Source: Myxocyprinus asiaticus (Eukaryota > Chordata > Actinopteri > Cypriniformes > Catostomidae). From it: a stretch of DNA of 64,000 bases. The position numbers and the translations under genes were made by a program. The stretch's first letter is position 1; each line of letters starts with the position of its first letter. The notes below the pieces were generated by a model. The model saw nothing but the letters and a program-made list of their open reading frames with translations, was not told the DNA's origin and did not search any database. Shown piece by piece: positions 43,631 through 55,439 of the stretch. The DNA is taken from the NCBI RefSeq assembly GCF_019703515.2, contig NC_059362.1, positions 43,329,826 to 43,393,825 of the forward strand. The letters are read 5' to 3'.

Positions 43631-44089
43631 GAGGCCTGTAGGTCATTAGCTTATTAGTGGTGGAAAAAAAGGAAAAAACTGTTTCTTTGTAGCCTTTAAA
43701 CTTCACAGCCTTTAAACATCTGAATAATTCACACATGCACACACATGCAGACAACTCTGATTTATTCACCAAAAGAAGAACTGAATTATATGATAAAAAT
43801 ACTGTGCTTTCAATGTCCTCACAAGACTGTAAAACCACATGAGGAAAATTATATAAAAATAATAAACAATATCATAATGAAAATGTTAAAATTCAAATAG
43901 GTGTGTGTGTGTGTGTGTGAGGGTTATGGGATTTAAATATCATAAGCTCAATATAAATACAAAATATAAGTCAATGAAACGCCCCCACTATGATAGAAAA
44001 ACAAACATGGGTCAGCCCTGTTGCATGATCGAGTATATAGACAGCATAAAGTAGCTGCTGTTGTGTTCTATAGACTTGCATTCACTCTT

Positions 44090-44323
44090 AATGGGATAGT
44101 TCACCCAAAAATTTACTCACCCTTATTTTTGTTCCAAAGCCGTATGACTTTCTTTGTTCTGTGAAATACAAAAGGAGACTTTCATTACATCGCATCTTCC
44201 ATACAATGAAAGTAAATGGTGACTGATACTAACATTCAAATGCCTAAAATCCCCTTTTAAAGTCATCATGAGTTGAGCACTTTATGACAGAGTTTTCATT
44301 TTTGTGTAAACTATCCCTTTATG
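44090..44323. mobile_element. MITE family A, copy 5 (short)
   Basis: Left end ATGGGATAGTTCACCCAAAA and right end TTTTGTGTAAACTATCCCTTT. At ~230 bp it is shorter than the other copies. Confidence 0.8.
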
Positions 44324-44378
44324 CACAGTTGCTGTCTTCAACAATTTCTAGAATTCAATGACACTTTAAATAACTTTA

Positions 44379-44380
<2 letters not shown>

Positions 44381-44447
<67 letters not shown>

Positions 44448-44448
44448 A
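44381..44448. repeat. (CT)n(CA)n compound microsatellite
   Basis: About 21 CT units joined to 12-13 CA units. Confidence 0.95.
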
Positions 44449-44684
44449 TAACGGCCCTCAAGTGGTCGCCCTGAGGCAGTGTGTGCTCGCTTGCCAGGGG
44501 CGATGCCTCTGATACTCTAACTGTTCTCTGTCAGGAAACATTAGAGCTGGTGGGAGTGCGATTACACATGCATAGACACAGAGGCCATCAGTTTGTATTT
44601 GAAAACTTGCTTACTACTAACTGAATACTGTGAAATTTATACTGGCCTGGTCTTACTGAATCATGTTACTACACCTACATTGAG

Positions 44685-45401
44685 CATGTTTACATGCACA
44701 ATCTTATTCGGAATGGGACTTTTCGAGTAATTTTGTAGTCGAGTACTCTGACCCACAAAAAACAAGCAATCGTTTGCTCGTAAATTAAAATGTTAGTTAA
44801 AAATATCAACTATGACGTGTATGTAAAATATCACATTTCTATTTTTTCACATGTTACTATTCAGAAAAACAGACTTTTGTTTTATAAAAAGTTGGCTTTT
44901 TATAAAAAGCGCTCTGCCCATGTTCTGGTATTTAACGCACATACCGGTCTGATAAGCTTCCGAGTTTCTCGTACCGCTTCGCATTTCCTTTCCACCATAA
45001 AAACAGATCCTTGTCCGTTGGTATGCATGACTCCAATAAAGAACCATATACCAGAGTAGAATTCAATAAGAATCAAAATATTACAAGCATTTCCACACTT
45101 GGCTTTGCTTGAAACCACACAAAGATGCAATCATATCTCATTCTCTCATCCAACTCCCTCGATGACAGGCAACCACAGCGCCCCCATTGGATTCAATAGT
45201 AACTGCAAGATTTGGTGACAGCTCCAATTGGAAAGTGCAGGATAAATGCAGAAAGGAAAATAAATTTTGCGATATTCGAGTAGTGTTTTTAATAGTCAAC
45301 TAGCTGGTCCAGAACGATTACTCTTAGTCGATTACACGTGCACATACCTACTTCTTATACCGATTATGCTTAAAAGCCGACAACAAGTAAGGTCATGTAA
45401 A
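44685..45401. mobile_element. TIR repeat, family L
   Basis: Left CATGTTTACATGCACAATCTTATTCGG and right CCGACAACAAGTAAGGTCATGTAAAC are weakly inverted (core CATGTTTACATG / CATGTAAAC). Internal CGAGTACTCTGACC and CGAGTAGTG..GTCAACTAGCTGGTCC blocks look like ends of a second, nested repeat. Unclassified. Confidence 0.5.
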
Positions 45402-45521
45402 CGGTTTAAATAGTTTCCTCTATCAGGATAATATCTATCAACACTTTGCATGTTCAGTACATTCTGATGTAAAAAGCAGTGATAACACGATGAAATGTAA
45501 ACGCAGTGTTGTTGCATTGTC

Positions 45522-45551
45522 TATTTATTTATTTATTTATTTATTTATTTT
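45522..45551. repeat. (TTTA)n microsatellite
   Basis: Seven TTTA units followed by a T run. Confidence 0.9.
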
Positions 45552-46383
45552 TTAATACGCTGATATTTTATAGTGTATTGCATGCATGTAAACATTGTTA
45601 CGTCTATGGGATGTTTTTCCACCTGTTGAACAGCGAATTTCTCAATGAGCTAAACACTTTCCTTCCACACTGTGGGGTGTTGAAATAAATCGTATATGAT
45701 CCATTTACACAAGGCCTAAAACTAGTTTCTAAACTACATAATTGGAGAGGAAACAGAATCCTTAATTCATCTTTTATGAGAACTTTCAAAGATTTGGGAA
45801 GCACCAAAGGCCTAGCAAGCAATTTACCAGGAGCGTTATCAGATCACCACTGAACTAGAGCAACATGGGTGAAATTCAGACAAGAAAAACAAGTCATTTT
45901 GTTTATGAATCATTTTGATATTAATACTTATATTAATAATTCATATATTAAACCTGTTTATCCTTACAAGAAGATGCATTTCTAATAAAGCTCAGATGAG
46001 TTCAGTTACTACACTGCACTGGCAACCTAAATGTTGTATGTTTAAAAATCTGAGAACGGCGTTTAACTCCAGACTGTTCCAGAGAGACAGTCACTGCAGT
46101 ATCTGTAGTCACTTTGTCACTTTGGGGAAGAATGAATGGGCTAAATGACAAATAATAAATTAATATTTGGCTTAGTGGCATCTAACACTTTTTTTGCGTA
46201 TGTGTATTCCGTCGAACTTCGTTGCGCATCTTTGGTTCCAGCAAATTCCATTAGGGTTAGTGCCATGATGATACAATTCATTATTTTCTTTACTTGCTCT
46301 TGGGGGGCTATAGGGATATTTTTTTGGGGGGGGGGTGGGGGTGAGAGGGGCAAAGCCCATCACCCCCCTGGATCTAGCCCTGC

Positions 46384-46550
46384 TGTCATCACCCTCATGT
46401 TGTTCCAAACCTGTATAATTTTTCCGTGAAACACAAAAGGAAATGTTGGTCAGAATGACAACCTCAGTCACTATTCACTTTCATTAAATGGAAAAATTAG
46501 GAAAAAGATGCATTGAAAGTGAATAGTGACTGAGACTAACATTCATATTT
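46384..46550. mobile_element. MITE family A fragment, copy 6
   Basis: CATCACCCTCATGTTGTTCCAAACC and CAGTCACTATTCACTTTCATT match family A; an inverted copy of the latter (GAAAGTGAATAGTGACTGAG) follows at ~46516. Both termini are missing. A G9 run precedes it at 46325-46334. Confidence 0.65.
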
Positions 46551-46608
46551 TTTTGTGTGTTCACACATACCTTCCTTCTTACTACCTGCCTGCGTTATTT
46601 TCTCTTTG

Positions 46609-46655
46609 ACACACACACACACACACGCACGCACGCACGCACGCACACACGCACA
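46609..46655. repeat. (AC)n(ACGC)n microsatellite
   Basis: AC units followed by GCAC tetramers and further AC units. Confidence 0.9.
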
Positions 46656-46796
46656 TGCGTATTTCGAGATGGAGACAGAGAGACTGGCTGTTTTAATAAA
46701 AGATCACAGAGACTTAAGCGACTTTTCCTACAATATTTCCTGCATCAAAGCAATAAAGCAAAAGTCTTTTGCTGCAAACGGACTGAGAGTTACACA

Positions 46797-46800
<4 letters not shown>

Positions 46801-46832
<32 letters not shown>
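46801..46832. repeat. (CA)n microsatellite
   Basis: Sixteen CA units. Confidence 0.95.
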
Positions 46833-46834
<2 letters not shown>

Positions 46835-47462
46835 TGTGAGCTGATATTAGGCTTTAATCAAAGCCACGCTCTGTATATTTGTTTTGTGTTTGGTTCAAGT
46901 CTGCCAGTGGAGCGGAGACATGTTTAGATTTTCTCTTTATTACAATCTTTTTCTTGTCATCTGCTTTATTTTTTATTCTTCTACTTTTCAGTCCTGCTTT
47001 TACAGTATGTGTGTGTTTGAGAGGTACAAACTCCATTATTGTTCTATGACTCTTATGTCACCCTGGTGTTTGTAAAGAAAATGTTCTTTATTTTTTTTTA
47101 TTCCAAGTTTTTATTTTTGGGTAGAGTTAAGGTCTATAGTCATTTATTATTAGCTATCTAAATGGAGACATACCATAGACTTCTATTGTAAAGCTGGTTA
47201 AATGCATTTGTTTGAGTTTTTGAGTGAAAAATTTGTCCTAAATTCTTTCAAACACACACATACGTTTGGTTTGCAGAAATACATTATTAGTGTTGTTATG
47301 ATTTTTACTGTCAACCAGGAACAAAAGATGTGTGTGTTATATATGAATGTGTGTGTGCCGCACGGGGTCAGCAGTGTCCTGTGTGAAAGGAACTCAAACA
47401 GGAAATGGACACATATGGCTTTGATTTATTGTTTTAGCCTCTTCCCATTCTAATTTAATTAC

Positions 47463-47464
<2 letters not shown>

Positions 47465-47500
<36 letters not shown>
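47465..47500. repeat. (AC)n microsatellite
   Basis: About 18 AC units, with a shorter CA run at 47547-47558. Confidence 0.95.
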
Positions 47501-47503
<3 letters not shown>

Positions 47504-47558
47504 CACACAATCTCTCTGTTTTTCCTCTGTCTCTCCCTATTGCATACACACACACACA

Positions 47559-48290
47559 TTTTCATTAGTATTAGAAAAACATGCTTATGTTGGATCCGTT
47601 TGAACTTCTGTTGCAGTTTATTGCACCAAGTGAACAAATATAGAGTCTGTTTTACACAGACAGACAGACAGACAGATAAAAAAATACCCTATTAATCTTA
47701 CATGTCTCCTCTAGAGTTTCAGAAGAGATCTCAACAATGCCTCAAACTGTGCTTGGATTTGCCAAGTACCATTTTCCATATTGAGATCTAAATATAAACT
47801 CAGACATTTCTTATTAAATTCTTTAGGACCGAAATATCTAAGCTGTACATGTTCATTTTATGAATCCGTTTCTTTACTCTTAAATCTTGTACTAATGTTT
47901 CTCCACATGCCCTATTGAATAAGAGGTCAGGCAAGCAACTTGCAATAATAACCAGCTTGGGCCAGTAACAGATCATTGCCGTTCTAAAACCAGTTAAGTC
48001 CATCTTGGAATACAAGCTGGTCCACTGGTCTAAGCTGTTATTTTTTTCAGTTTTTTGTTAGCAAAACAGAAAAGTGACAAAGGGTGAATGATGTGATGCC
48101 CATTTTTGATGCCCATTTAAGTTATTCAAAATTACATTACAAATGCCATTTGCAAATGTTTTTTATTTGAATACACCTCTATTTTGATAAACATGTTTTC
48201 ATGTTTTTTTTCTGGGGCTAAAAGTAAAAAAATGTCTCAGAGGTGTAACCGTCCCAAGACAGTTACAAAATTAAAATCAAATATGTCTCA
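47559..48290. other. Intergenic, nothing firm
   Basis: Contains five CAGA tetramers at 47656-47675. 47720-48040 has text like AGCAACTTGCAATAATAACCAG that faintly resembles 45780-45850 and 56400-56540, perhaps eroded copies of one repeat. Confidence 0.35.
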
Positions 48291-48294
48291 TTAA

Positions 48295-49038
48295 CCTTTA
48301 AATGCATGGGAATTTCACCAAAGACCCGGCATTTATATACATCACCAACCAATGGATCTACAAAATGCCCAGATAGTGTAAAATTGTCAAAATATATTCA
48401 AGACAATTAGAAAACAATAGAATACAACATATTTTGACAATTTATTTTTATATATCAAAGACATAATGCAACAAATCAGAACAAATCTAGAACAGGATTA
48501 TTCATGAGATGCAAATGGCTGTCAAACACATATCATTTAAGTTAAACATACGTTACACATGCATTTTATCAGGGACATTTTGAGTCTAAGTAGACGCACA
48601 ACTTGCATAATTTCCATAGTACACCCAAATGACAATAGTCATATCATATTGTTCAAATGTAAATCAAGTCAATCACTGAAACATCAGTGCCACCTTGAGT
48701 AACAAATTGCATGTATAATACGTATGTGGACATGCATATGGAATACTGATAATTCACCATTGTTAATAATTCAGTGTTACACAGAAAATCAATGTGATAT
48801 AGTATTTATTTGTATGTATATAGTACTTATTTATCTTCTAATAGACAAAGAAATAGATATTCTGTGATAGTAAACTTGTAAAGATATGAAATAATCAAAA
48901 ATAGAATTTATGGAATTGCAAAAAATTACATAGCTAGGGTCTCCATACACTTTTGGTATGTAAAATGTAAAATGTATGAGGTACAGGGGGTGGAATGAGG
49001 TCCCGGGTCACTAAAGACCCGAGGTATGCATTTAAGGG
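48295..49038. mobile_element. piggyBac-like non-autonomous element (TTAA target), copy 2
   Basis: TTAA flanks at 48291-48294 and 49039-49042. The left end CCTTTAAATGCATGGGAATT and the right end on the minus strand CCCTTAAATGCATACCTCGG are inverted, followed by AAAGACCCGG / GGGTCTTTAG. 744 bp, no transposase frame. It is not the same family as 31027-32007. Confidence 0.75.
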
Positions 49039-49230
49039 TTAAAAGCTGAAATTCTTGAAAAAAGCAGTGTTAGCAAGTAGTTTGGAACAGTTTATTTTCT
49101 TAAAAAAATAATCAGTAAAACTATTTTATTTTAAAATAATATTAATATTTGAAAAACTCAGGTGGTGTAATCATCATGCAGGTAGCCACTCTATTGTCAT
49201 GTGACAAAAAATTATTAAAAGGGAAAAGAC

Positions 49231-50100
49231 CAGTCTTTTTAGCAAGTCAGTCCTCTGTCGGCCATCTTTGGAACGCTCTCGAGATGCTATTTCCAGTCAT
49301 GCCAGTGCAGCTCCTTCTTGAATGGGGAAAGACTGAAATCTCTAAAACAGTTGGCCAAGATTATGATCAAAAAACTTATTTCAAATCAGCAGTAAAATCT
49401 GACAACACTGGAATCATAAATGTTGCTTCTTTACCTAAGATTACACTAAAAATAAAAATTTTCCCAGTTTGTATAGCTAATGCGTATGTGCGTTCTCGGG
49501 TTGATTGATGATCGATTGGCAATGTCTCTATCTAAAAGTTGATTGGCTCTTTTATTATTATTATTTATTTATTTATTTTCTCCCAGTTTAGCATGCCCAA
49601 TTCCCAATGTGCTTTTAAGTCAATCTGGGTGGCGGAGGACAAATCCCAGCTGCCTCTGCGCCTGAGACCATCAACCCATCTTATCACGTGGCTTGTTGAG
49701 CGCGTTGCCACGGAGACATACCGTGTGTGGAGGCTTCACGCCATCCACGGCATCCACGCTCAACTCACCACGCGCCCCACTGAGAACGAACCACATTATA
49801 GCGACCATGAGGAGGTTACCCCATGTGACTCTACCCTCCCTAGCAACCGGGCCGATTTGGTTGCTTAGGAGACCTGGCTGGAGTCACTCAGCATGCCCTG
49901 GGATTCGAACTAGCAAACTAGTGAACTCCAGGGGTGGTAGCCAGTGTCTTTGCCACTGAGCTACCCGGGCCCCCGATTGGCTCTTTAAACTGTATGGTGG
50001 GACTTCCTTTCTACATCCATTGACCGTTGGCTGTCATTGTGCGTTCCAGTTTCTCCCATTCATTTTAATAGAAGTGGCCCGTCTCTGCTATATAGTCTCT
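49231..50100 (-). repeat. Repeat family C, copy 3, inverted and split by a SINE
   Basis: The left part TTTTTAGCAAGTCAGTCC..GGCCATCTTTGGAACGCTCTC and right part (GACTTCCTTTCTACATCCATTGACCG ... CTCTGCTATATAGTCTCT) match copies 1 and 2 on the opposite strand. Bases 49553-49974 are the inserted SINE. Landmarks only; the element ends at AGTCTCT 50094-50100. Confidence 0.8.
49541..49986 (-). mobile_element. tRNA-derived SINE, copy 2, with 12-bp target duplication
   Basis: Body 49553-49974 on the minus strand. The tRNA-like head is at the right (complement of GAGCTACCCGGGCCCCC, with GATTCGAACTAG near 49901) and an AAT-rich tail is at the left (TATTATTATTATTTATTT). GATTGGCTCTTT occurs at 49541-49552 and 49975-49986, a perfect duplication. 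It shares the ~300-bp body with the copy at 11369-11795 (for example GGTTACCCCATGTGACTCTA). Confidence 0.93.
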
Positions 50101-52261
50101 GGAAAAGACCCTCATGACTGTAAGTTTTCAAACATTTGTAATTTTTTTTTAATGAAAAGGCACATTTTGTTAAGGTCAAATGGAGTAACCCTAAGAAAAC
50201 GTCTCACTTTGTGACTCCAAAATTCATGATATTTGTAAAAAGACACTTGTGTAGACTTGCGTGTATTCAAGGTGCAAGGAAATGGTTTTAATACCTTTAC
50301 TTGATGTTTACACCACTTAACATTTTTAAAGTCATTAAATATATAAATATATTTTTAGAAAATGCCATGGACACAAAGATTAGGCTACATTTCTAAGAAC
50401 ATGACACATGGGTTTGATACAAGATTTTTAAAAGTCAAATTTTTACCACCTCAGAAAACCTTATTTGCCAATGACCCCAACATAACTGGCCATATTGTGT
50501 CTAAAATGTAAGTTACTCGAGCAATATCGCTGTTGTGAGGCCACAGGTAATCATGTGCTGATCTTCAGTACAACATCCCAATTGCGAGTATGAAACTGCT
50601 TCCTTTAAACACACTCTCTGACCTCTTCTCTCAGTACACATGTACTTTCCTCATGTGTTTTTAAAAATGTCTGTTCACGAATGTGTGTGTAATTGGGTAG
50701 CTGGCCTGTGGCCGTGTTTAGTGTTAATGACTGTCATCATAAATGGAGTTTCATTAAGTCATTAAAGGCCCATTTCCATTCACTCATCAGTGCTAACCGC
50801 TAACCTTTGGGGTGTGACAGAGTCACAGAACATGTTCCCCGGGGACGGCGGAGGAGGGGGGCATCTCTTCCCTTCTCTGGCGCTGTGTGTCCCGGTCATC
50901 CCTCGTTACACCAACTAGTTTGAACAATCGCTCTTACTGTTATCTAACGCTGGGGAGTCGGATACATTGGAGGAGAGTTAGCGTAGCATTAGCGTAGCGC
51001 CTCATTGCCAGGCTAATATTCTCGCTTAAGCCCTTGGATGCTAACGCTAGGAGGGAGGACAAAACGCTACTTAATGTGCCTGCGTATTCATTATAGTTAT
51101 TTTCAGACAAACTGACTGTTAAATGATCACTTCTCTTAATTGCTTTAGAAATGACAGTTATGATTGCTTTTCTGCTAACACACATATTAACATACCTCTT
51201 ACTTAAATGAGACAAGTGTTGACATACAGTAAGAGTATAGAGCAACAATTTTGATGTGGATTTGCCTTGGAAGAATTTGATAAGAAATGTTTGAAATACA
51301 GATAACTTTTACAGACTTTTGTATGTTGATTCAGATCTCTTCTGATGAAGTCTCCATTTGCTCGCCATTTAATCCCATTGATGTGAATGGATCTAATTTT
51401 GATTATTGTTTCCTCTAGATCTAGAGAGTCTTCCAAACTAAGTAAAATTTTATCATCTCAGTTTAAGGGTTTGATGCTAACTGATCATCCATAGGATACT
51501 TGCAGCCCTAAGGGAGAATCAAACTGCAGGCGTTTGCTTGACAAATGCATAAAACTACTGATGGAATATAATTTTCAGTAGTGATCAATGGGGCAATTCA
51601 CGGCAGGCGATCCACAGGCAATGATTCCAGTCACTGTGCTAAAATCACTTCATTTCTATTTCTGTGAGATGGTGGAAATGATGTCATGCCCTCTGATGTT
51701 GATAAATGTCCATCATTAAAGGGCTGTATTTAGCGGGTCATATGGTTAAACTCCTCATATAAATCCAACTCTACTTTGTCAAACTTTCTAACACTTCTAG
51801 ACCTAAATGAAATGAAAGCAAGACAAGAAGTGTCTTTTATAAAACAAACTGCTGTGACTCAAGTTCAGACTGGATAAGCCACATTCAAAGCTGTTGTAAA
51901 TGCAGAAACACACCTGTGACCACACATTCTATATTAATGCCTAGTTGCTATATTGCTTGGTAATTGAAAACAGCCTAATGTTAGGACAATGAACTATATT
52001 ACTTTAAGAATTGTTTATTCTGAGCTGTTAGCATTTTTTTTTTCTAGACTATTAATTTACTACTCTATAGTATTCAATATTAGGGTCGAACTGGCTTCAT
52101 GAATACAGTCATTTTCACAAGCAATAAGCTTCCCAAACCCTTAAAACAACCACTGATGTAATTTAACTTTTTGATAATGCATGTTCAACAATATTTTCTT
52201 AAATTTATCCTTTTGTATAATGGCTGCTTTAAAAAAGTATTTTATAAATATATAAATTGGA
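50101..52261. other. Intergenic, mostly single-copy, no gene
   Basis: 50800-50900 is GC-richer (GTTCCCCGGGGACGGCGG). The open frame on the minus strand at 50940-51248 lacks any recognised domain. No RNA gene seen. Confidence 0.4.

Positions 52262-52340
<79 letters not shown>
52262..52340. repeat. (TG)n(TA)n compound microsatellite
   Basis: About 11 TG units switch to about 28 uninterrupted TA units. TA arrays of this length can extrude cruciforms. Confidence 0.95.
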
Positions 52341-52347
<7 letters not shown>

Positions 52348-53483
52348 CATACACCATCTGCATTTTAAATTTGAAATGTATATAAAAAGCCATATTTATT
52401 TTTATATATGGAGGGCCAAATTACTCTATTACAACATTAAAGAAATATTTCAATAAACCATTAAAAGCATAATATATATATATATATATATTATTATTAT
52501 TTTTTTTTTTTTTTTAATTTTTATTAAATCACTAAATAAATCAATAAACGCTCCTTTTTTTCTTCTATTTAGCACTAGTTTTTTTTTTTTCATTTTCATT
52601 TTAGCATGAGCTCCCTGCCTTTTTTTTATTGTTATGGTTATGGCTATTGGCACGTCACTCAACGACAATGGGCTTTACCTTTCAAAGTAGGATGTCCTCT
52701 TCCAGAATCAACATCATGTCGTGCATTTTCCAGTGGACCATACTTCAGCGCTGTTAAGAACGGTCCTAAGCCCTTGCTACTGCCATTTTACAGCATTTTT
52801 TTCAGCCAACATTTCCATAACATTTTTATGCATTAAAATTAAGTGATGGTCAATGTTTTGGTTGGCAACTTCATCTCCCAGAGTTGACAAGAAATCTTTT
52901 ATTGTATCAAACTCATCCATAGTTGCGGTGTGGGGGGAAAAAACGCACTTTGAGTGACATGCTGAAAACCATAACCCAGAAAATGAAAAGACAAAGCTTT
53001 TGGTTGATTTTTCACTTAAGCATAAGTTTATTTGGGTTTTTCTTTCGTTTACAGTTTTACCAAAGATATGGCTAAAATGAAAATGAACTCAAACTAATGC
53101 TAAAATTAAATACAAGGGGGATTTATTGATTTATTTAGTGATTTAATGATAAATATTTGTAAACTATTTTATACACAGTATGTTCTGTATATGTGTATAT
53201 AATACATATGATTTTTTTTGACATGTTCACAGTCTACTATGGTTAAATTATACAGCATGAAGCATTTCTATCAGTGATATAAACAAATCAAATATCATAT
53301 TTCTCAATAATGAATTACAATTAAGGGGGAAATGTCATGTGTGTGTTTGTCTTTGCATGAAAGTGTATGTTTGTGTGTGTGTGTGTTAGCCTAAGGCCAC
53401 CTCTGCATTACGGTCTGTAGTAAATGGAATAATAGAACACAATGAGAAATCCCAGTGTTGAGCAATAAGGTGCTGATGGGATT
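52341..53483. other. Intergenic AT-rich stretch
   Basis: A short (AT)n tract at 52471-52490 is followed by T runs up to ~17 bases. Nothing coding recognised. Confidence 0.4.
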
Positions 53484-53511
53484 GTTTAATATCCCAAAGC
53501 CGGTAACCAGG

Positions 53512-53549
<38 letters not shown>

Positions 53550-53735
53550 GGAGTGAGAGCGTGTGTGTGATTTAATGGCTGTGTTTAATATCTCCTGTAA
53601 CCAGGTTTAGACATTTTGGACATCACCATTGGGGCCTTGTAAGTGTGTGTGTGTATGTGTGTGTGTCTTATTGGCCATGTTTAATATCCTCCGTAACCAG
53701 GTTTGTACATCACCACTGGGGCTGCCCCTATCGCT
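53484..53735. repeat. Three imperfect ~98-bp tandem repeats
   Basis: GTTTAATATC..GTAACCAGGTTT recurs at ~53484, 53583 and 53680 (spacing 99 and 97 bp). Copies 2 and 3 also share ACATCACCA(T/C)TGGGGC. The first unit contains an AC microsatellite (53515-53547), the second a GT run. Confidence 0.75.
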
Positions 53736-54054
53736 TCATGCAACGCTCCGTCGGAGGAATCTAATATGGCAGCCGTGCCCTCCATCTCTCTCACCCTCTT
53801 TAAATCTCTCTCTGCCTTTCACATAGAAGCCCAACGCCAATCAATTATCATCTCACTACATTGTGATCTATTGCAACAGCATCCAGCTCAGGCACCTTCA
53901 CAACATCCCATAATTCACCGACAATGAGCTTCCATCCAATGCCAGCGTTTGATTGGCTGAGCAAATGAAGAAAGATAAAAGGTATACAGCAGAAAGTGAC
54001 TAACAGTTTTTTCACACTTGAGTCTTCCTTAAAAGAACCGAACTTGGACTTGGT

Positions 54055-54532
54055 TAAGGTTCTTACAATGAAAGTGAATGGGACCAGTCCATCAACATTA
54101 AAATGCACATGATTTCAAAAGTATAGCCACAAGATATAAACATTATATATGTTAATACACTAGATATATACTAACCTTTTCTGTGTTAAGTTATATCCAA
54201 TATTACAACTTTGTTGCCATGACAACAAAACCCTGTAATCCCAGTACAGGATTTAACTCTATTTTAGTGTGATAAAATCACTTCCTTTATTTGTGTAATG
54301 TTAACATGTATGACGTTTATGTCTTCTAGCTATGCTTTTGAAACAATTTTATTTTGTGTATTTTAAAATTTATTGACTGGCCCCATTCACTTCCATTGTA
54401 AGTGACTTTCTACAACTGCTTTTTTTAATTAACGAGGGTTGAGTTGAAATGATTGTTTTGTGGTTATCGACATTAAGCCACAAATGCTGTTGATTTAGCT
54501 TAATTTGCATTTACCCTGAAATATTCCTTTAA
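54055..54532. mobile_element. MITE family B, copy 4 (left end missing)
   Basis: TTACAATGAAAGTGAATGGGACC near the left and GGCCCCATTCACTTCCATTG..GAAATATTCCTTTAA at the right match family B. The left TIR and ~150 bp are gone. Confidence 0.8.
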
Positions 54533-54735
54533 GTAATGTGGCCTTCAAGTGAAGTCGGAAATATCGTAATTGTAAGTTCCAAACACATGAATGACTAAGT
54601 GAAGTCGTATTTACCAGCTGGAAACTTTGTATTCTAGATGACATCTGAGTTGTCTACACAAATTCAGCAGTTAATGTGAAATTATTTCAATTTCAGTGCT
54701 ATATTTCAATATTAATTTATTATATATGACAGATC

Positions 54736-55141
54736 CAACCCGGTCTCATAAGTCGTAATAATGGGTACGAGATGGCGAAATCATAAGAAGTCACACAAGT
54801 TGACTTATACAAAAACGTACAACTTATACTCCAATACAGAAAAATAAACAAACTAGCGAACTATGTTATAACGGTTATTCCTGAGTTTACCCCCTAAACC
54901 TAACCATAAAGTCTAACCATGATTTTAATAGTAAAATAACTTTGTGTAGCACGGAAAAAAGAAAATGAGATGAAGGAAGTGTATTGACATTCTTCTGTCA
55001 TTTGTATTTCATATGTTGCGAGTAACTAAATTTGTTAACAGATGTTTCCTTTTGTAAAATAAAGTGTTCTGTAGGAGATTAGCTAAAATCTGATGCCCAT
55101 ATCTCGTACAAATTATAACAAGTTGTCATGAGACCACTTTG
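54736..55141. mobile_element. hAT-like MITE, family I, with 8-bp target duplication
   Basis: GACAGATC lies at 54728-54735 and 55142-55149. The left end CAACCCGGTCTCATAAG and the right end on the minus strand CAAAGTGGTCTCATGAC are inverted. 406 bp without an ORF. CCCCTAAACCTAACCATAAA inside gives a telomere-like look that is family sequence. Confidence 0.9.
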
Positions 55142-55439
55142 GACAGATCTTAAATTCAGCTAATGTAAGTTACTCACCCACTGCGGTTTGCTTAATGCAA
55201 ATTAATATATTATTCTTTGCATTAATTAGTCATAAAGGTTGGGTAAAAGGAATGTAGGTGTATTCCCTTTGCCTATTTACTGGTACAATGGAGAAAACAA
55301 TAGTTTTTGCCATCATTAATTGTATTGGCTATTTGTTTCAGTTTTACTTTTTCAACTTGAATGCATGACATGTCGTTATAACAAATGCCCAAATCGAACA
55401 AAGGCAGCATTTCTTATATTGTAGACACAATATAGCCAG

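Noticed and set aside
43578..43838. Open frame on the minus strand ending in a Cys-Val run
   Set aside because: Driven by the AC microsatellite.
49149..49508. 119-residue open frame
   Set aside because: Lies in repeat family C; the same sequence in other copies has stops and no known domain.
50940..51248. 102-residue minus-strand open frame in single-copy DNA
   Set aside because: No recognisable domain, no clear splice sites or promoter; kept only as a chance frame.
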